64,000 nucleotides of DNA, from NCBI GenBank assembly GCA_023457255.1, contig JAEWMB010000020.1, positions 434,001 to 498,000 on the forward strand, written 5' to 3'. Made by a program: the position numbers and the translations under genes. The notes under the pieces were generated by a model. It saw only the letters and a program-made list of their open reading frames with translations. It was not told the DNA's origin and made no database searches. Origin of the DNA: Bacillota bacterium. GTDB taxonomy: Bacteria > Bacillota > Clostridia > Lachnospirales > Lachnospiraceae. Positions 8,380-16,987 of this stretch are shown one piece after another. Positions within the stretch are counted from its first letter, which is position 1. Every line of letters starts with the position of its first letter.

Positions 8380-9552
8380 ATGACAAAAAAATTCTACTGC
8401 CTTATTTTATTGATTTTTCTCTTGCCGTTTTGCGGTTGTGGCAAAGAAATTAAAAAAGAACCACAAACATTAATTTATGATACCAAATCCCCCCTTACCA
8501 TGTTTGGAAGTATTTCCTTAGATAAGCAGATAAAGACGACGGACGCCGCCACTCTTTATAAGCTTCAAAAACTTCCTCTTGCCGGTGTATTTCCTGTACG
8601 AAACTTCCTTGAAAAACAAGTGGCTTTATCTTTTGAACCAAAATCAAGCCAAGACCCGGACTCTGTTCAAACTAATGCAAATCCTAACAATAATAACTCT
8701 CCTGTGGTTATTGATGCAAGTGGTTTTTTTACAACCTTTGCCGCACCACCTAAAAAAGTTGCAGTTTTATTTTCCTCTTATGCACAAATATGGCAAGATG
8801 CCGGGGGTACGGTATCCATAACTGTTTCAGAAAGTATAGACCGGGGCTTGGTTAGTAAAAGTTCCGTTTCAATAGTGGGGTCCGGCACTGGAAAAGTAAT
8901 TGATATGGAACGTTTACTAAGCTTAGAACCTGATCTTGTCATACTGACAAACGACTATTCGGAACATGTGGAACTCGCTGAATTGTTAAGGGACAATAAA
9001 ATCAAAACTTTGCTATTTCAAGTAGATAGTTTTCTGGATTATCTGTCCGTGTTAAAATCCTGCACTACCATATTAAATACTCCTGAAAAGTATGAGACGT
9101 TTGGCACCAAAATTTTAGATACCGTCGAACAGGTCATAGAGAAAACCAGTCATGCAAAGAATCTGCCTAAAGTCCTCTTCCTGGAAGCAAGCCCTCAGGG
9201 AATAAAGGTAAAGCCAAACAACCATTTTGTCTGCGGAATGCTCCAAGAGATGAAGGCCGTCAATATTGTGCCTGAATCTTTTATGAAATCGGATACGCTT
9301 AGCCCGGAGATAATATTAACATCCAACGTGGATCAGATCTTAATATCGTTCACGGGAGGCAGCTTGGATGAAACAAAGCAACTCGTAGAGCAGGAGTTTT
9401 TAAAGAATCCGTTATACCAGGATTTGAAAGCTATCAAGGAGCGTCGGTACTATTTCCTTCCAAAGGAACTATTCTCCTATCCACCTAATAAAGATTGGGG
9501 CAAAGCTTATGAATATCTAGCTAATTTATTATATCCGAAGGAGCCGCAATGA
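8380..9552 (+). CDS. ABC importer substrate-binding lipoprotein (FecB/BtuF type)
   Basis: Predicted cell-surface lipoprotein that would bind an iron chelate, heme or corrinoid for the adjacent importer. The frame could open at TTG 8359, GTG 8377 or ATG 8380; AGGTGG upstream supports 8377-8380. A signal peptide (FYCLILLIFLLPF) ends in a lipobox-like FCGC before GKEIKK. A periplasmic-binding fold of helical-backbone type starts near residue 108 (VVIDASGFFTTFAAPPKKVAVL) and includes LLSLEPDLVILTND. About 85 residues between lipobox and domain do not belong to the usual fold. Its stop overlaps the permease start as ATGA. The ligand is unknown. Confidence 0.82.
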   Translation: MTKKFYCLILLIFLLPFCGCGKEIKKEPQTLIYDTKSPLTMFGSISLDKQIKTTDAATLYKLQKLPLAGVFPVRNFLEKQVALSFEPKSSQDPDSVQTNANPNNNNSPVVIDASGFFTTFAAPPKKVAVLFSSYAQIWQDAGGTVSITVSESIDRGLVSKSSVSIVGSGTGKVIDMERLLSLEPDLVILTNDYSEHVELAELLRDNKIKTLLFQVDSFLDYLSVLKSCTTILNTPEKYETFGTKILDTVEQVIEKTSHAKNLPKVLFLEASPQGIKVKPNNHFVCGMLQEMKAVNIVPESFMKSDTLSPEIILTSNVDQILISFTGGSLDETKQLVEQEFLKNPLYQDLKAIKERRYYFLPKELFSYPPNKDWGKAYEYLANLLYPKEPQ

Positions 9553-10622
9553 AGGAACACAAAGAAAATCTATCCATTCAAATAAAAACGCAAAGAGTAC
9601 CAAGCCTCTCCTTTTTCCTTTCTGTTTCTACCTTATTCAAGTTTGTCTTCCTTGGCTTTCTTGTATTCTTTGGCTGTATTTCAGCTATTTGTCTTGGCAG
9701 CGTCAATATTCCAATACAAGATGTTGTCACCGCTATCCTTCCATTTGGGGAACCTGCCGACAGTATAAATGAAATTCTCTTAACTCAAGTCCGGTTCCCA
9801 AGAGTATTATCTGCTCTCTTCGCAGGAACAGGGTTATCTGTTGCAGGATTAATTCTGCAAACTCTGTTAAATAACACACTTGCTGCTCCAAATATTGTGG
9901 GGATAAATTCTGGTGCAGGGTTTGGAGTAATACTTTTAGCCTTCTTGTTCCCGGGGCAATTGTTGTTTGCACCATTCGCTGCTTTTTTGGGTGCTTTTTT
10001 TGCCTGTCTGCTTATTGCTTTTCTTTCTTATCATGCTTATGTGACAAAATCCACGATACTTTTTGCCGGAATCGCTGTCTCAAGCATCTTTAATTCCTTT
10101 AGTAATCTTCTCTTGCTGCTTCACCCTAACATTACGGTAGAACCCTTCTCTTTTATGCTAGGTTCCTTATCCGGTATTCGAATGAACCATAGACTATATC
10201 TGCCGCTGCTGTTTATCCTGCTGTCGCTGATTGCAGTCAGGCTTTTTTGCCGGTATTTAAACGCATTATCCCTAGGTGACACTATCGCTGCATCTCTTGG
10301 TATCCGAGTTCCTCTTGCACGTATCATGTTCTTGATTTTATGTGCCGCTCTAGCAGGCAGTGTTGTAAGTTTTGCAGGTTTACTTGGCTTTGCAGGCTTA
10401 ATCGTTCCTCATATTGCTCGCCGTTTTGTGGGAGATAATATAAAACTATTAATTCCTTTTACAGCAATGTTAGGCTCCTTTTTCGTAGTTGTCTCCGATT
10501 TAATCGGCAGACTACTCTTTCGTCCTTATGAGGTTCCAGTAGGTATTATGATGTCTTTCCTTGGTTGTCCTTACTTTATCTATCTGCTATTTCGACAGAA
10601 AGGAGCACAGCTTCATGCTTAA
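9549..10622 (+). CDS. FecCD-family ABC transporter permease
   Basis: Integral membrane subunit of an iron-siderophore, heme or vitamin B12 importer. The 357-residue protein is strongly hydrophobic with about nine to ten predicted helices. It carries the FecCD hallmarks RFPRVLSALFAGTGLSVAGLI near residue 85, the GSLSG loop and the GFAGLIVPHIAR coupling segment that contacts the ATPase. Its ATG overlaps the stop of the binding-protein gene, and its end overlaps the ATPase gene by 8 bp, so the three are translationally coupled. Substrate class is inferred from family only. Confidence 0.92.
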   Translation: MKEHKENLSIQIKTQRVPSLSFFLSVSTLFKFVFLGFLVFFGCISAICLGSVNIPIQDVVTAILPFGEPADSINEILLTQVRFPRVLSALFAGTGLSVAGLILQTLLNNTLAAPNIVGINSGAGFGVILLAFLFPGQLLFAPFAAFLGAFFACLLIAFLSYHAYVTKSTILFAGIAVSSIFNSFSNLLLLLHPNITVEPFSFMLGSLSGIRMNHRLYLPLLFILLSLIAVRLFCRYLNALSLGDTIAASLGIRVPLARIMFLILCAALAGSVVSFAGLLGFAGLIVPHIARRFVGDNIKLLIPFTAMLGSFFVVVSDLIGRLLFRPYEVPVGIMMSFLGCPYFIYLLFRQKGAQLHA

Positions 10623-11373
10623 ATACGAAAACGTTTCTGCCGGTTTTCAAAAAACTCCGGCTATCCATGATATTAACGTTTCCTTTCCCTATGGAACGGT
10701 AACAGCAATCCTCGGTCCAAATGGCTGCGGCAAATCAACCTTAGTACAATGTCTGGCAAATAAAAAACTTTTATTAGAAGGTTCTATTACATTAGATGAT
10801 ATACCACTTTACTCTCTTGCGCCAGCAAAAAGAGCAAAACGTATCGCTTTTTTACCACAAATAAAAGAACTTCCTTCTATGAATGCGGAAACCTTAGTGG
10901 AGCAAGGCCGCTTTCCATACTCCATCATCATGAAAAAAAGAACAGACCAAGATGACCGTATCATCCGAAGAGTAATGGAATTAACAAACACGCTGGATTT
11001 CGTTGGTAAGAACGTAAAGACATTATCCGGCGGAGAATGCCAGCGAGTATATCTTGCCATGGTTCTTGCACAAAACAGTGATTACCTTATTTTAGATGAA
11101 CCTACCGCCTCACTCGACATCAAACACCGGCTAGAATTTTTAGAGCTTTTAAAGGCATTACGTAACCAGGGGAAGACCATACTCATAATTTTACATGATA
11201 TCAGTGAAGCGCTCCAAATAGCAGATATCTTGGTACTTATGAAAGAGGGTAAAATTATCAGTATTTCGAACAGTCAGGAATTCTCTAACAATACGCAAAT
11301 TGAAGAGGTATTTGGGATTCAATTTAAAATGAAAGAAGAGGATCATATACAATACACTTCTTTTACGCTATAA
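10615..11373 (+). CDS. ABC transporter ATPase (FepC/BtuD type)
   Basis: Energises the FecCD-type importer. The start MLKYENVSAG (252 residues) is chosen because AGGAG lies upstream and the longer frame lies inside the permease gene. Walker A GPNGCGKST is at residues 34-42, signature LSGGECQR is in the middle, Walker B LILDEPTASLD follows, and the H-loop histidine is in ILHDISEA. It overlaps the permease end by 8 bp. No transcription terminator is obvious after it; the next gene, a PRPP synthetase, has its own promoter-like sequence. Confidence 0.93.
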   Translation: MLKYENVSAGFQKTPAIHDINVSFPYGTVTAILGPNGCGKSTLVQCLANKKLLLEGSITLDDIPLYSLAPAKRAKRIAFLPQIKELPSMNAETLVEQGRFPYSIIMKKRTDQDDRIIRRVMELTNTLDFVGKNVKTLSGGECQRVYLAMVLAQNSDYLILDEPTASLDIKHRLEFLELLKALRNQGKTILIILHDISEALQIADILVLMKEGKIISISNSQEFSNNTQIEEVFGIQFKMKEEDHIQYTSFTL

Positions 11374-11378
11374 TACGC

Positions 11379-11407
11379 TTGACGTGCCCATCGTTTGGAG
11401 CTACAAT
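11379..11407 (+). promoter_or_regulatory. Candidate sigma-A promoter of PRPP synthetase gene
   Basis: TTGACG and TACAAT are separated by exactly 17 bp and lie 35 bp before the start codon of the next gene. Confidence 0.6.
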
Positions 11408-11441
11408 AAGGAGGTTGATTTAGTTAGAAGGGAGAACCATC

Positions 11442-12623
11442 ATGAGTAACAGAAAAATAACGGAAACAATCCCTGTAGCTCCACTCAAAATTATTGCTAT
11501 GAGAAATTGCACTGCACTCGGTGAAAAAATAGACCAATGCATCGTGGAGGCTAGGCATGCTATGTTAGAAAGTAACGAAGCCTTACCGACTTTTCTCGGA
11601 TATGATAATAGTACTTATCTTGTTTCCTATCAAATACCGCGCTTTGGTACCGGAGAAGCAAAGGCTGTCATTAATGAAACAATACGTGGCTGTGACCTTT
11701 TCTTAATCGCAGATGTCATGAACTACACCAATCATTATATGATGTTTGATGTAGATTCCATAAAGTCACCAGACGACCATTTTCAAGATTTAAAGAGAGT
11801 AATTGCTGCTGCAAAAATCAGCAAAGTAAAACGTGTCAATGTTATTCTTCCATTTTTATATGAGGGCAGACAACACCACCGTGATAAATTAGAATCCCTC
11901 GATTGTGCCCTTGCTTTACAAGAATTATCTGAGATGGGTGTTGAAAACATCATCACTTTTGATGCACATGATCCACGAATTCAAAATGCAATTCCAATCC
12001 GTGGTTTTGATAATTTCTTTACCAGTCTTCAATTCATTCGTGAATTATTATTTACCGAAAAGAATCTTATCATCGATAAAGACCATCTTATAGTAGTTAG
12101 CCCTGATGAAGGCGGAATGACACGCGCTGTATACTATGCTAACGTACTTGGCGTGGAAATGGGTATGTTTTATAAGAGAAGAGATTATTCTACTATGATA
12201 GCTGGAAGAAACCCTATTGTTGCTCATGAATTTCTTGGTTCTTCCTTGGAAGGAAAGGATGTTTTTATCATTGATGATATCATTTCTTCCGGTGATAGTA
12301 TTATCGATGTTGCAAAAGAATTAAAGAAGAGAAAAGCAAACCGTGTCTTTATTGCCGCAACCTTTGGCCTGTTTTGCAACGGTTTGGAAAAAATCGACAA
12401 ATACTATGAGGCCGGCTATATTGACCGGATTTATACCACCAATCTCATCTACAGCAGTGAAGAGTTATTAAAACGCCCTTACTACCGTAATGTAGATTTG
12501 AGCAGATATATTTCACTTATCGTAGATACCTTAAATCATGATACCTCCGTTAATGATATTATTAGTCCGGTTACCTTAATTCAGGAATTATTGGCTTCCT
12601 ATCGCAGTAAACAAAACTCGTAA
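11442..12623 (+). CDS. prs: Ribose-phosphate pyrophosphokinase, long divergent form
   Basis: Makes phosphoribosyl pyrophosphate from ribose 5-phosphate and ATP for nucleotide, histidine and tryptophan synthesis. The 393-residue protein is clearly longer than the usual 310-320. The N-terminal stretch FLIADVMNYTNHYMMFD, the DAHDPRIQ motif (canonical DLHxxQIQ), VVSPDEGGMTRA, KRRDYS in the catalytic loop, and the PRPP-binding FIIDDIISSGDS are recognisable but diverged. Start is ATG behind GAAGGGAG. A second, canonical prs may exist elsewhere in the genome. It is followed by a strong terminator. The enzyme role is likely, not proven. Confidence 0.82.
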   Translation: MSNRKITETIPVAPLKIIAMRNCTALGEKIDQCIVEARHAMLESNEALPTFLGYDNSTYLVSYQIPRFGTGEAKAVINETIRGCDLFLIADVMNYTNHYMMFDVDSIKSPDDHFQDLKRVIAAAKISKVKRVNVILPFLYEGRQHHRDKLESLDCALALQELSEMGVENIITFDAHDPRIQNAIPIRGFDNFFTSLQFIRELLFTEKNLIIDKDHLIVVSPDEGGMTRAVYYANVLGVEMGMFYKRRDYSTMIAGRNPIVAHEFLGSSLEGKDVFIIDDIISSGDSIIDVAKELKKRKANRVFIAATFGLFCNGLEKIDKYYEAGYIDRIYTTNLIYSSEELLKRPYYRNVDLSRYISLIVDTLNHDTSVNDIISPVTLIQELLASYRSKQNS

Positions 12624-12649
12624 AACAAAATTCCCGGATTAATTATAAG

Positions 12650-12684
12650 AAGAGTCAGCTATTTTATCTGGCTCTTCCTTTTTT
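12650..12684 (+). terminator. Rho-independent terminator of prs
   Basis: Stem AAGAGTCAG/CTGGCTCTT (9 bp, one G-T pair), a nine-base loop, then CCTTTTTT, 27 bp after the prs stop. Confidence 0.85.
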
Positions 12685-12780
12685 ACGATATGTTTTCCCT
12701 CAGTAACCGACAAGCACCCAATTGCATATAGTACTATGAAGTCATTTATGAGCAATGTTTTCACGCTCCTGGTGAAGCTT

Positions 12781-13422
12781 ATGTCTTTTTCTCCTAATGA
12801 AATACTCGAAGCCCTCCTGCTGGTAGTGGCACTTTCCGCAGATACTTTTGCAGCCAGCTTCGCATACGGTACCAACAAGATTAAAGTTCCGATGTCCTCC
12901 ACTTTAATTATTAACGGAATATGTACCTTGCTGCTTACTCTATCCTTGGTGCTGGGAAATCTACTTCGTCCTATTCTGTCTCCTGATGTAACCCGCATCG
13001 TAAGTATTACGGTTTTATTTATCCTTGGAATATCGAAGTTATTTGACAGCACCATTAAGGCATACATTCGAAAACACAGCAAATTTGAGCACGAGCTGCA
13101 TTTTTCCATTTTATATCTTCGTTTCATTCTCAATGTTTATGCAGATCCGAAGATTGCCGACGTAAACGAATCGAACTCTCTCTCTCCCATGGAAGCATTA
13201 TCTTTAGCCATTGCTTTATCCTTTGATGGATTTGCGGTTGGCTTAGGTGCAGCACTTGTAGATATTAATGTATGGTATGTTATGTTATTTTCGTTCTTCT
13301 TAGGAGTCCTTGCTATTTTACTGGGATGCTTCATCGGAAATCTAATCAGTAAAAAGATATCCATGAATATTTCTTGGTTAAGCGGAGTATTGCTATTAAT
13401 CCTTGCATTTTTGAAAATATGA
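12781..13422 (+). CDS. ytaF: Sporulation membrane protein YtaF (MntP family)
   Basis: Polytopic membrane protein of the MntP-like family; YtaF is annotated as a sporulation protein, whereas the related MntP exports Mn2+. The hydrophobic repeats show the family pattern twice: LLLVVALSADTFAASFAYGTNKI near the N-terminus and ALSLAIALSFDGFAVGLGAAL near residue 140. Both halves keep the conserved membrane aspartate. About six helices are predicted. An upstream ATG at 12736 is in frame but lacks a ribosome-binding site; ATG 12781 follows GGTGAAG and gives 213 residues. Transported ion and role are not established. Confidence 0.8.
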   Translation: MSFSPNEILEALLLVVALSADTFAASFAYGTNKIKVPMSSTLIINGICTLLLTLSLVLGNLLRPILSPDVTRIVSITVLFILGISKLFDSTIKAYIRKHSKFEHELHFSILYLRFILNVYADPKIADVNESNSLSPMEALSLAIALSFDGFAVGLGAALVDINVWYVMLFSFFLGVLAILLGCFIGNLISKKISMNISWLSGVLLLILAFLKI

Positions 13423-13496
13423 GTTAGGAAGACGCAAGAAACCGAAAGAAAACCCTACTCATTAAAATCCGAATCATTATTAATACTTACTAGGGA

Positions 13497-13550
13497 TAAA
13501 AAGCAGGTGCACCACCAATATTAGATATAAAACCTAATATTTAGTGGTGC
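13497..13550. terminator. Bidirectional terminator between ytaF and pgeF
   Basis: A long stem GCACCAC.AATATTAG pairs with CTAATATT.GTGGTGC. On the minus strand it is followed by CTTTTTATCC. It lies between convergent ytaF and pgeF. The rest of 13423-13598 holds nothing recognisable. Confidence 0.75.
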
Positions 13551-13598
13551 GCTGTTTAGAATTTGATAAGCTTTCCTTCATTTTCAATAAAATATCCA

Positions 13599-14477
13599 TC
13601 ATTCCTTTGATAAGGATAAAGACATAAAACCGGCTAAACTGCCTCTCTGCCCTTTACTTCCGCGATGGGAAAAGAATAAATCCTGACGGCACATAGTGCA
13701 TAAACCTGACTTTACAATATGTTCTTTGGCTACTCCGGCTTCTCTCAAAAGCTGATAATTTGCTTCCCATAAATCAAGCTGGTATTTCTGGCCTGCTTTT
13801 GAGATCTCCTCCTGCGGATATAAAAAACTTGCCCATTGCTCCTTGCTAAAATGAGTCTTAAACTCTTTTGCTACATCTTCACTTACTTCGTAGCAATCTT
13901 TACAAATGCATGGTCCGATAACTACAAGAATATCTTCCGCTCTGCTTCCGTATTCTTTGTTCATCTGTTCCACCGTACCCTTGCCAATCTTACTTACGGT
14001 TCCCTTCCATCCGGAATGAGTTAAGCCAATTGCCCTTTTGACAGGATCTAAGAAAAACAAAGGTACACAATCTGCACTAAAGATTAACAAAGAAACATCC
14101 GATTCCTTCGTAATATGCCCATCTATTTCTTTATACTTACGCTCTTTCCTGATTCCCATTCCGCGGTCAGAAGCCGTGGCTGCCCTTACGTTTGCTTTAT
14201 GCACTTGATCCGTAAATACCAGATTATCAACTTCTATCCCAATACTATGACATATACGCTCATAGTTTTTCAGAACAAGGTCTTCGTAGTCACCTCTTCG
14301 AAATCCCAGATTCATAGACTCAAAAATTCCGCTGCTCACTCCTCCAAGTCTTGTAGAAAAACCATGTCTTAAGTATGGAAACTGTTCTAATATAGGAAAG
14401 GAAACGTAAGGAACATTTCCTATGTTTTTTAGCACCGCATGCTCTGTTAATTTAATTTCACCCACTGGAACCCCCAT
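13599..14477 (-). CDS. pgeF: PgeF/YfiH laccase-domain protein
   Basis: Member of the multicopper-oxidase-fold family once called polyphenol oxidase and now linked to peptidoglycan editing and purine nucleoside phosphorylase-like activity. The 292-residue protein contains LRHGFSTRLGG near residue 36, the metal-site cysteine in SADCVPLFFLDP, and HSGWKGT; all three are conserved in the family. Start is ATG after GAGG. It is the last gene of the rplS-to-pgeF minus-strand run and ends at a strong terminator. Family is certain, physiological substrate less so. Confidence 0.9.
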   Translation of the reverse strand: MGVPVGEIKLTEHAVLKNIGNVPYVSFPILEQFPYLRHGFSTRLGGVSSGIFESMNLGFRRGDYEDLVLKNYERICHSIGIEVDNLVFTDQVHKANVRAATASDRGMGIRKERKYKEIDGHITKESDVSLLIFSADCVPLFFLDPVKRAIGLTHSGWKGTVSKIGKGTVEQMNKEYGSRAEDILVVIGPCICKDCYEVSEDVAKEFKTHFSKEQWASFLYPQEEISKAGQKYQLDLWEANYQLLREAGVAKEHIVKSGLCTMCRQDLFFSHRGSKGQRGSLAGFMSLSLSKE

Positions 14478-14519
14478 TCTACCTCATGCTTCTATGACTA
14501 TATAAAAATTATCATCTCT

Positions 14520-14876
14520 TTAAGAACCATATGCATCGAAAGCATGTTTTATTAATCGTATCTCCTTCTTTAGAATCACAACAACATCAAATCTACACGG
14601 TGTATTCTCTGATAGCCGATTTACATGCAGGTAATATTTCGCTGTATTCGTGATTCGTCTCTGCTTTAGTATCGTAATCGCTTCTTCCGGAAGCCCCATT
14701 TCTACAGACGTTCGATATTTTACTTCAATAAACACCAAGTATCCGCTTTCCCTGGCTATAATATCAATTTCTCCAAGCTTGCAGCGATAATTTCTTGTAA
14801 GAACCTGATAGCCTTGTTCGGATAGATAATTTGCTGCTTCCGTCTCTTTTGTAAGCCCCTCCATCTTTTTATTCAC
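14520..14876 (-). CDS. yraN: YraN/UPF0102 family nuclease-like protein
   Basis: Small protein (118 residues) of the restriction-endonuclease-like fold, UPF0102. It has the family motifs AANYLSEQGYQVLTRNYRCKLGEIDII and FIEVKYR, with acidic residues and Lys placed as in a PD-(D/E)xK core. Its start overlaps the end of the FlhB-tail gene by 8 bp. In many bacteria yraN follows rnhB, as here. Cellular role unknown; the nuclease inference comes from fold only. Confidence 0.9.
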   Translation of the reverse strand: MNKKMEGLTKETEAANYLSEQGYQVLTRNYRCKLGEIDIIARESGYLVFIEVKYRTSVEMGLPEEAITILKQRRITNTAKYYLHVNRLSENTPCRFDVVVILKKEIRLIKHAFDAYGS

Positions 14877-15159
14877 CAGGTGCTTCCCCCATTACCCTTC
14901 CTTTCATCAAATCCATACGGTCAACAAATAATAATACCTGAGCCACAACTTCATAGAGCTCTGGAGGAATGCAATCTCCTAACTCTAATTTTGATAATGT
15001 ATTCGCAAGAGGAGCATCCTTATGAATCGGAATCCCTTCCTCTGCAGCTTTTTTTAAAATTTTACCGGCTAAGATATCCCTTCCGGATGCGATTATCTTT
15101 GGTGCCGGATCCTTGGGATTATAAGAGAGTGCAACAGCAGTTTTCCTTTCTTTTTCCAT
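14869..15159 (-). CDS. Stand-alone FlhB C-terminal domain protein (YlqH/FlhX type)
   Basis: A 96-residue protein resembling the cytoplasmic tail of the flagellar export switch FlhB. The block AVALSYNPKDPAPKIIASGRD matches the FlhB region around its autocleavage site, but the NPTH site reads NPKD, so cleavage is not expected. The start MEKERKTAVALSYN at 15159 follows GAGG within a hairpin-RBS cassette; the frame extends further upstream without support. It lies between rnhB and yraN, the position of ylqH in Bacillus. It may substitute for the FlhB tail, but function is unproven. Confidence 0.82.
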   Translation of the reverse strand: MEKERKTAVALSYNPKDPAPKIIASGRDILAGKILKKAAEEGIPIHKDAPLANTLSKLELGDCIPPELYEVVAQVLLFVDRMDLMKGRVMGEAPGE

Positions 15160-15189
15160 TATAAACCTCAATTCCGGTGCTTTCGCACC
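15160..15189 (-). promoter_or_regulatory. Hairpin plus ribosome-binding cassette before FlhB-tail gene
   Basis: A perfect GGTGC/GCACC stem with a four-base loop ends 16 nt before the start codon. It is followed by GGAATTGAGGTTTATA. It is the same element as before gpsA, der and ffh, with compensated stem changes (T-A for C-G pairs). Confidence 0.6.
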
Positions 15190-15296
15190 ATTTCCTAACA
15201 TCGGCAGCTTGTGCACCGGCACAAAATGCCCCCTCTAACTCTTCTCCTGCAAAAACAGGATTACCGCTTGTATATTTACAGACCTATACTTTATGC

Positions 15297-16055
15297 TTAT
15301 ATCAAATTCTTAATAAATGACTCCCTATGGATTGGCGATGGCCCCAAGTCTCTTAATGCCTTGATATGATCCGCAGAACCATATCCCTTATTCGAAGCAA
15401 ATCCATAACCCGGAAACACCATATCATATTCCACCATTAGGTGATCTCTGGTAACCTTTGCAATAATACTCGCCGCTGCGATGGATATGCTTTTTGCATC
15501 TCCCTTAATAATTGGTACCTGCGGTATTACTACTTCCGGAATTGTCACTGCATCATTTAAAAGTAACTCCGGAACTACTCCTAGCTTATTGATCGCTCCG
15601 CGCATTGCCTCATAAGTAGCTTGCAATATATTTATCTCATCAATACGGGCATGAGAAGCACTGCCGATTCCTACTGAAATTGCATTCTCCATAATTTCCT
15701 CATAAAGTGCCTCCCGCTTCTTTTCACTTAGTTGTTTTGAATCATTGATGTATAAGATTTCGCAGTCCTTGGGCAAGATGACAGCACAAGCAATGACCGG
15801 ACCTGCAAGTGGTCCTCTGCCAACCTCATCAATTCCACAGATATAACGATAATCAGGATAACTGCGTTCATATTCCTGCATAGCTTTAACTCTATCCCGT
15901 TCTGTTTTTAACTTTTCATAGCGATTTTCATACTTAAAAAGAAGCTTTTTTACCCCCTCTCTCTCATCGGCGTCATATTTGCCTTTTACTTTAAGAAATC
16001 CATCCTCACCAACCAACTCAAGTTCTTTCGTAATTTCTGAAATTTTGATATGCAT
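15297..16055 (-). CDS. rnhB: Ribonuclease HII
   Basis: Endonuclease that cleaves RNA in RNA-DNA hybrids, including single ribonucleotides. The catalytic core begins near residue 70 with YICGIDEVGRGPLAGP, which holds the first Asp-Glu pair. Later acidic residues lie in LLNDAVTIP and in VTRDHLMVEYD. Length 252 is usual for Firmicutes RNase HII, including the N-terminal helical extension. Start ATG follows GAAGGA. It is 4 bp after rbgA on the same strand, the conserved rbgA-rnhB pair. Confidence 0.96.
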   Translation of the reverse strand: MHIKISEITKELELVGEDGFLKVKGKYDADEREGVKKLLFKYENRYEKLKTERDRVKAMQEYERSYPDYRYICGIDEVGRGPLAGPVIACAVILPKDCEILYINDSKQLSEKKREALYEEIMENAISVGIGSASHARIDEINILQATYEAMRGAINKLGVVPELLLNDAVTIPEVVIPQVPIIKGDAKSISIAAASIIAKVTRDHLMVEYDMVFPGYGFASNKGYGSADHIKALRDLGPSPIHRESFIKNLI

Positions 16056-16059
16056 AACA

Positions 16060-16938
16060 TCAATCCTTCTTTTCCTCTTCGTTCATTTCCATACGTTCAC
16101 TAGGCTGCTCTAAAGTGATACGGGCAATTCGTCCATTTCTGAAGTCATCCAATACAAAGTTAGCTGCCTTCTCAAGATCTAGTTCTCCACCTTTTAGCAG
16201 GCATGCACGTTTTTTAGCAATCAAATTAAGATTCTCTATCTTACTATCCGCTTCAGCTATGCCGTATTTTTCGCCCAAAACACCAGAATACACACAATGA
16301 AGGTATTCGATTAGTTCATAGCATAAATCTCTCGGATTTAAAATATCATCATTGATGGAACCGATAAAGGCTATTCTCATACCAACGACCTGGTCTTCAA
16401 ACTTGGGCCAAAGAATACCCGGAGTATCTAAAAGTTCCACATTTTTATTTAATTTAATCCATTGCTTTCCTTTTGTAACGCCGGGTTTATTCCCTGTTTT
16501 TGTACAGGATTTTCCGGCAAAGCTATTAATAAAAGTAGATTTTCCTACATTCGGAATTCCTACAATCATCGCACGGATTGGACGATTAAGAATTCCACGC
16601 TTGCGGTCTCGTTCAATTTTCTCTTGACAGGCCTGCTTAATCACTTCGTGAACACTCTTTACTCCATTTCCATTTTTTGAGTTGACAAGTGCAACAAACC
16701 AGCCTTTTTTTTCATAATAGGCTTTCCAGGCATCTGTTACTTTTTGGTCTGCTAAATCATATTTATTTAACAAGATGATTCTGGATTTGTTTTTCGCCAA
16801 ATCATCAATGTCTGGATTTTTGCTGCTGTAAGGAATTCTGGCATCCACCAGTTCTATTACAACATCGATTAATTTTATATCTTCCTGCATCTGACGTTTT
16901 GCTTTCGTCATATGTCCCGGGTACCACTGAAAATGCAT
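16060..16938 (-). CDS. rbgA: Ribosome biogenesis GTPase RbgA (YlqF)
   Basis: Circularly permuted GTPase required for late 50S assembly. The order of motifs is G4 first (NKYDLAD near residue 57), then G1 GIPNVGKST (about 127) and G3 DTPGI (about 176), the hallmark of the family. It opens MHFQWYPGHMTKAKRQM, typical of YlqF. Length is 292. Start ATG follows AAGTGAGG. It is directly upstream of rnhB and downstream of lepB, the usual Firmicutes order. Confidence 0.96.
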   Translation of the reverse strand: MHFQWYPGHMTKAKRQMQEDIKLIDVVIELVDARIPYSSKNPDIDDLAKNKSRIILLNKYDLADQKVTDAWKAYYEKKGWFVALVNSKNGNGVKSVHEVIKQACQEKIERDRKRGILNRPIRAMIVGIPNVGKSTFINSFAGKSCTKTGNKPGVTKGKQWIKLNKNVELLDTPGILWPKFEDQVVGMRIAFIGSINDDILNPRDLCYELIEYLHCVYSGVLGEKYGIAEADSKIENLNLIAKKRACLLKGGELDLEKAANFVLDDFRNGRIARITLEQPSERMEMNEEEKKD

Positions 16939-16987
16939 TTGTATGCCTCACTTTCTTATTTCCCTAATCACATCAAAACAAAATAAT

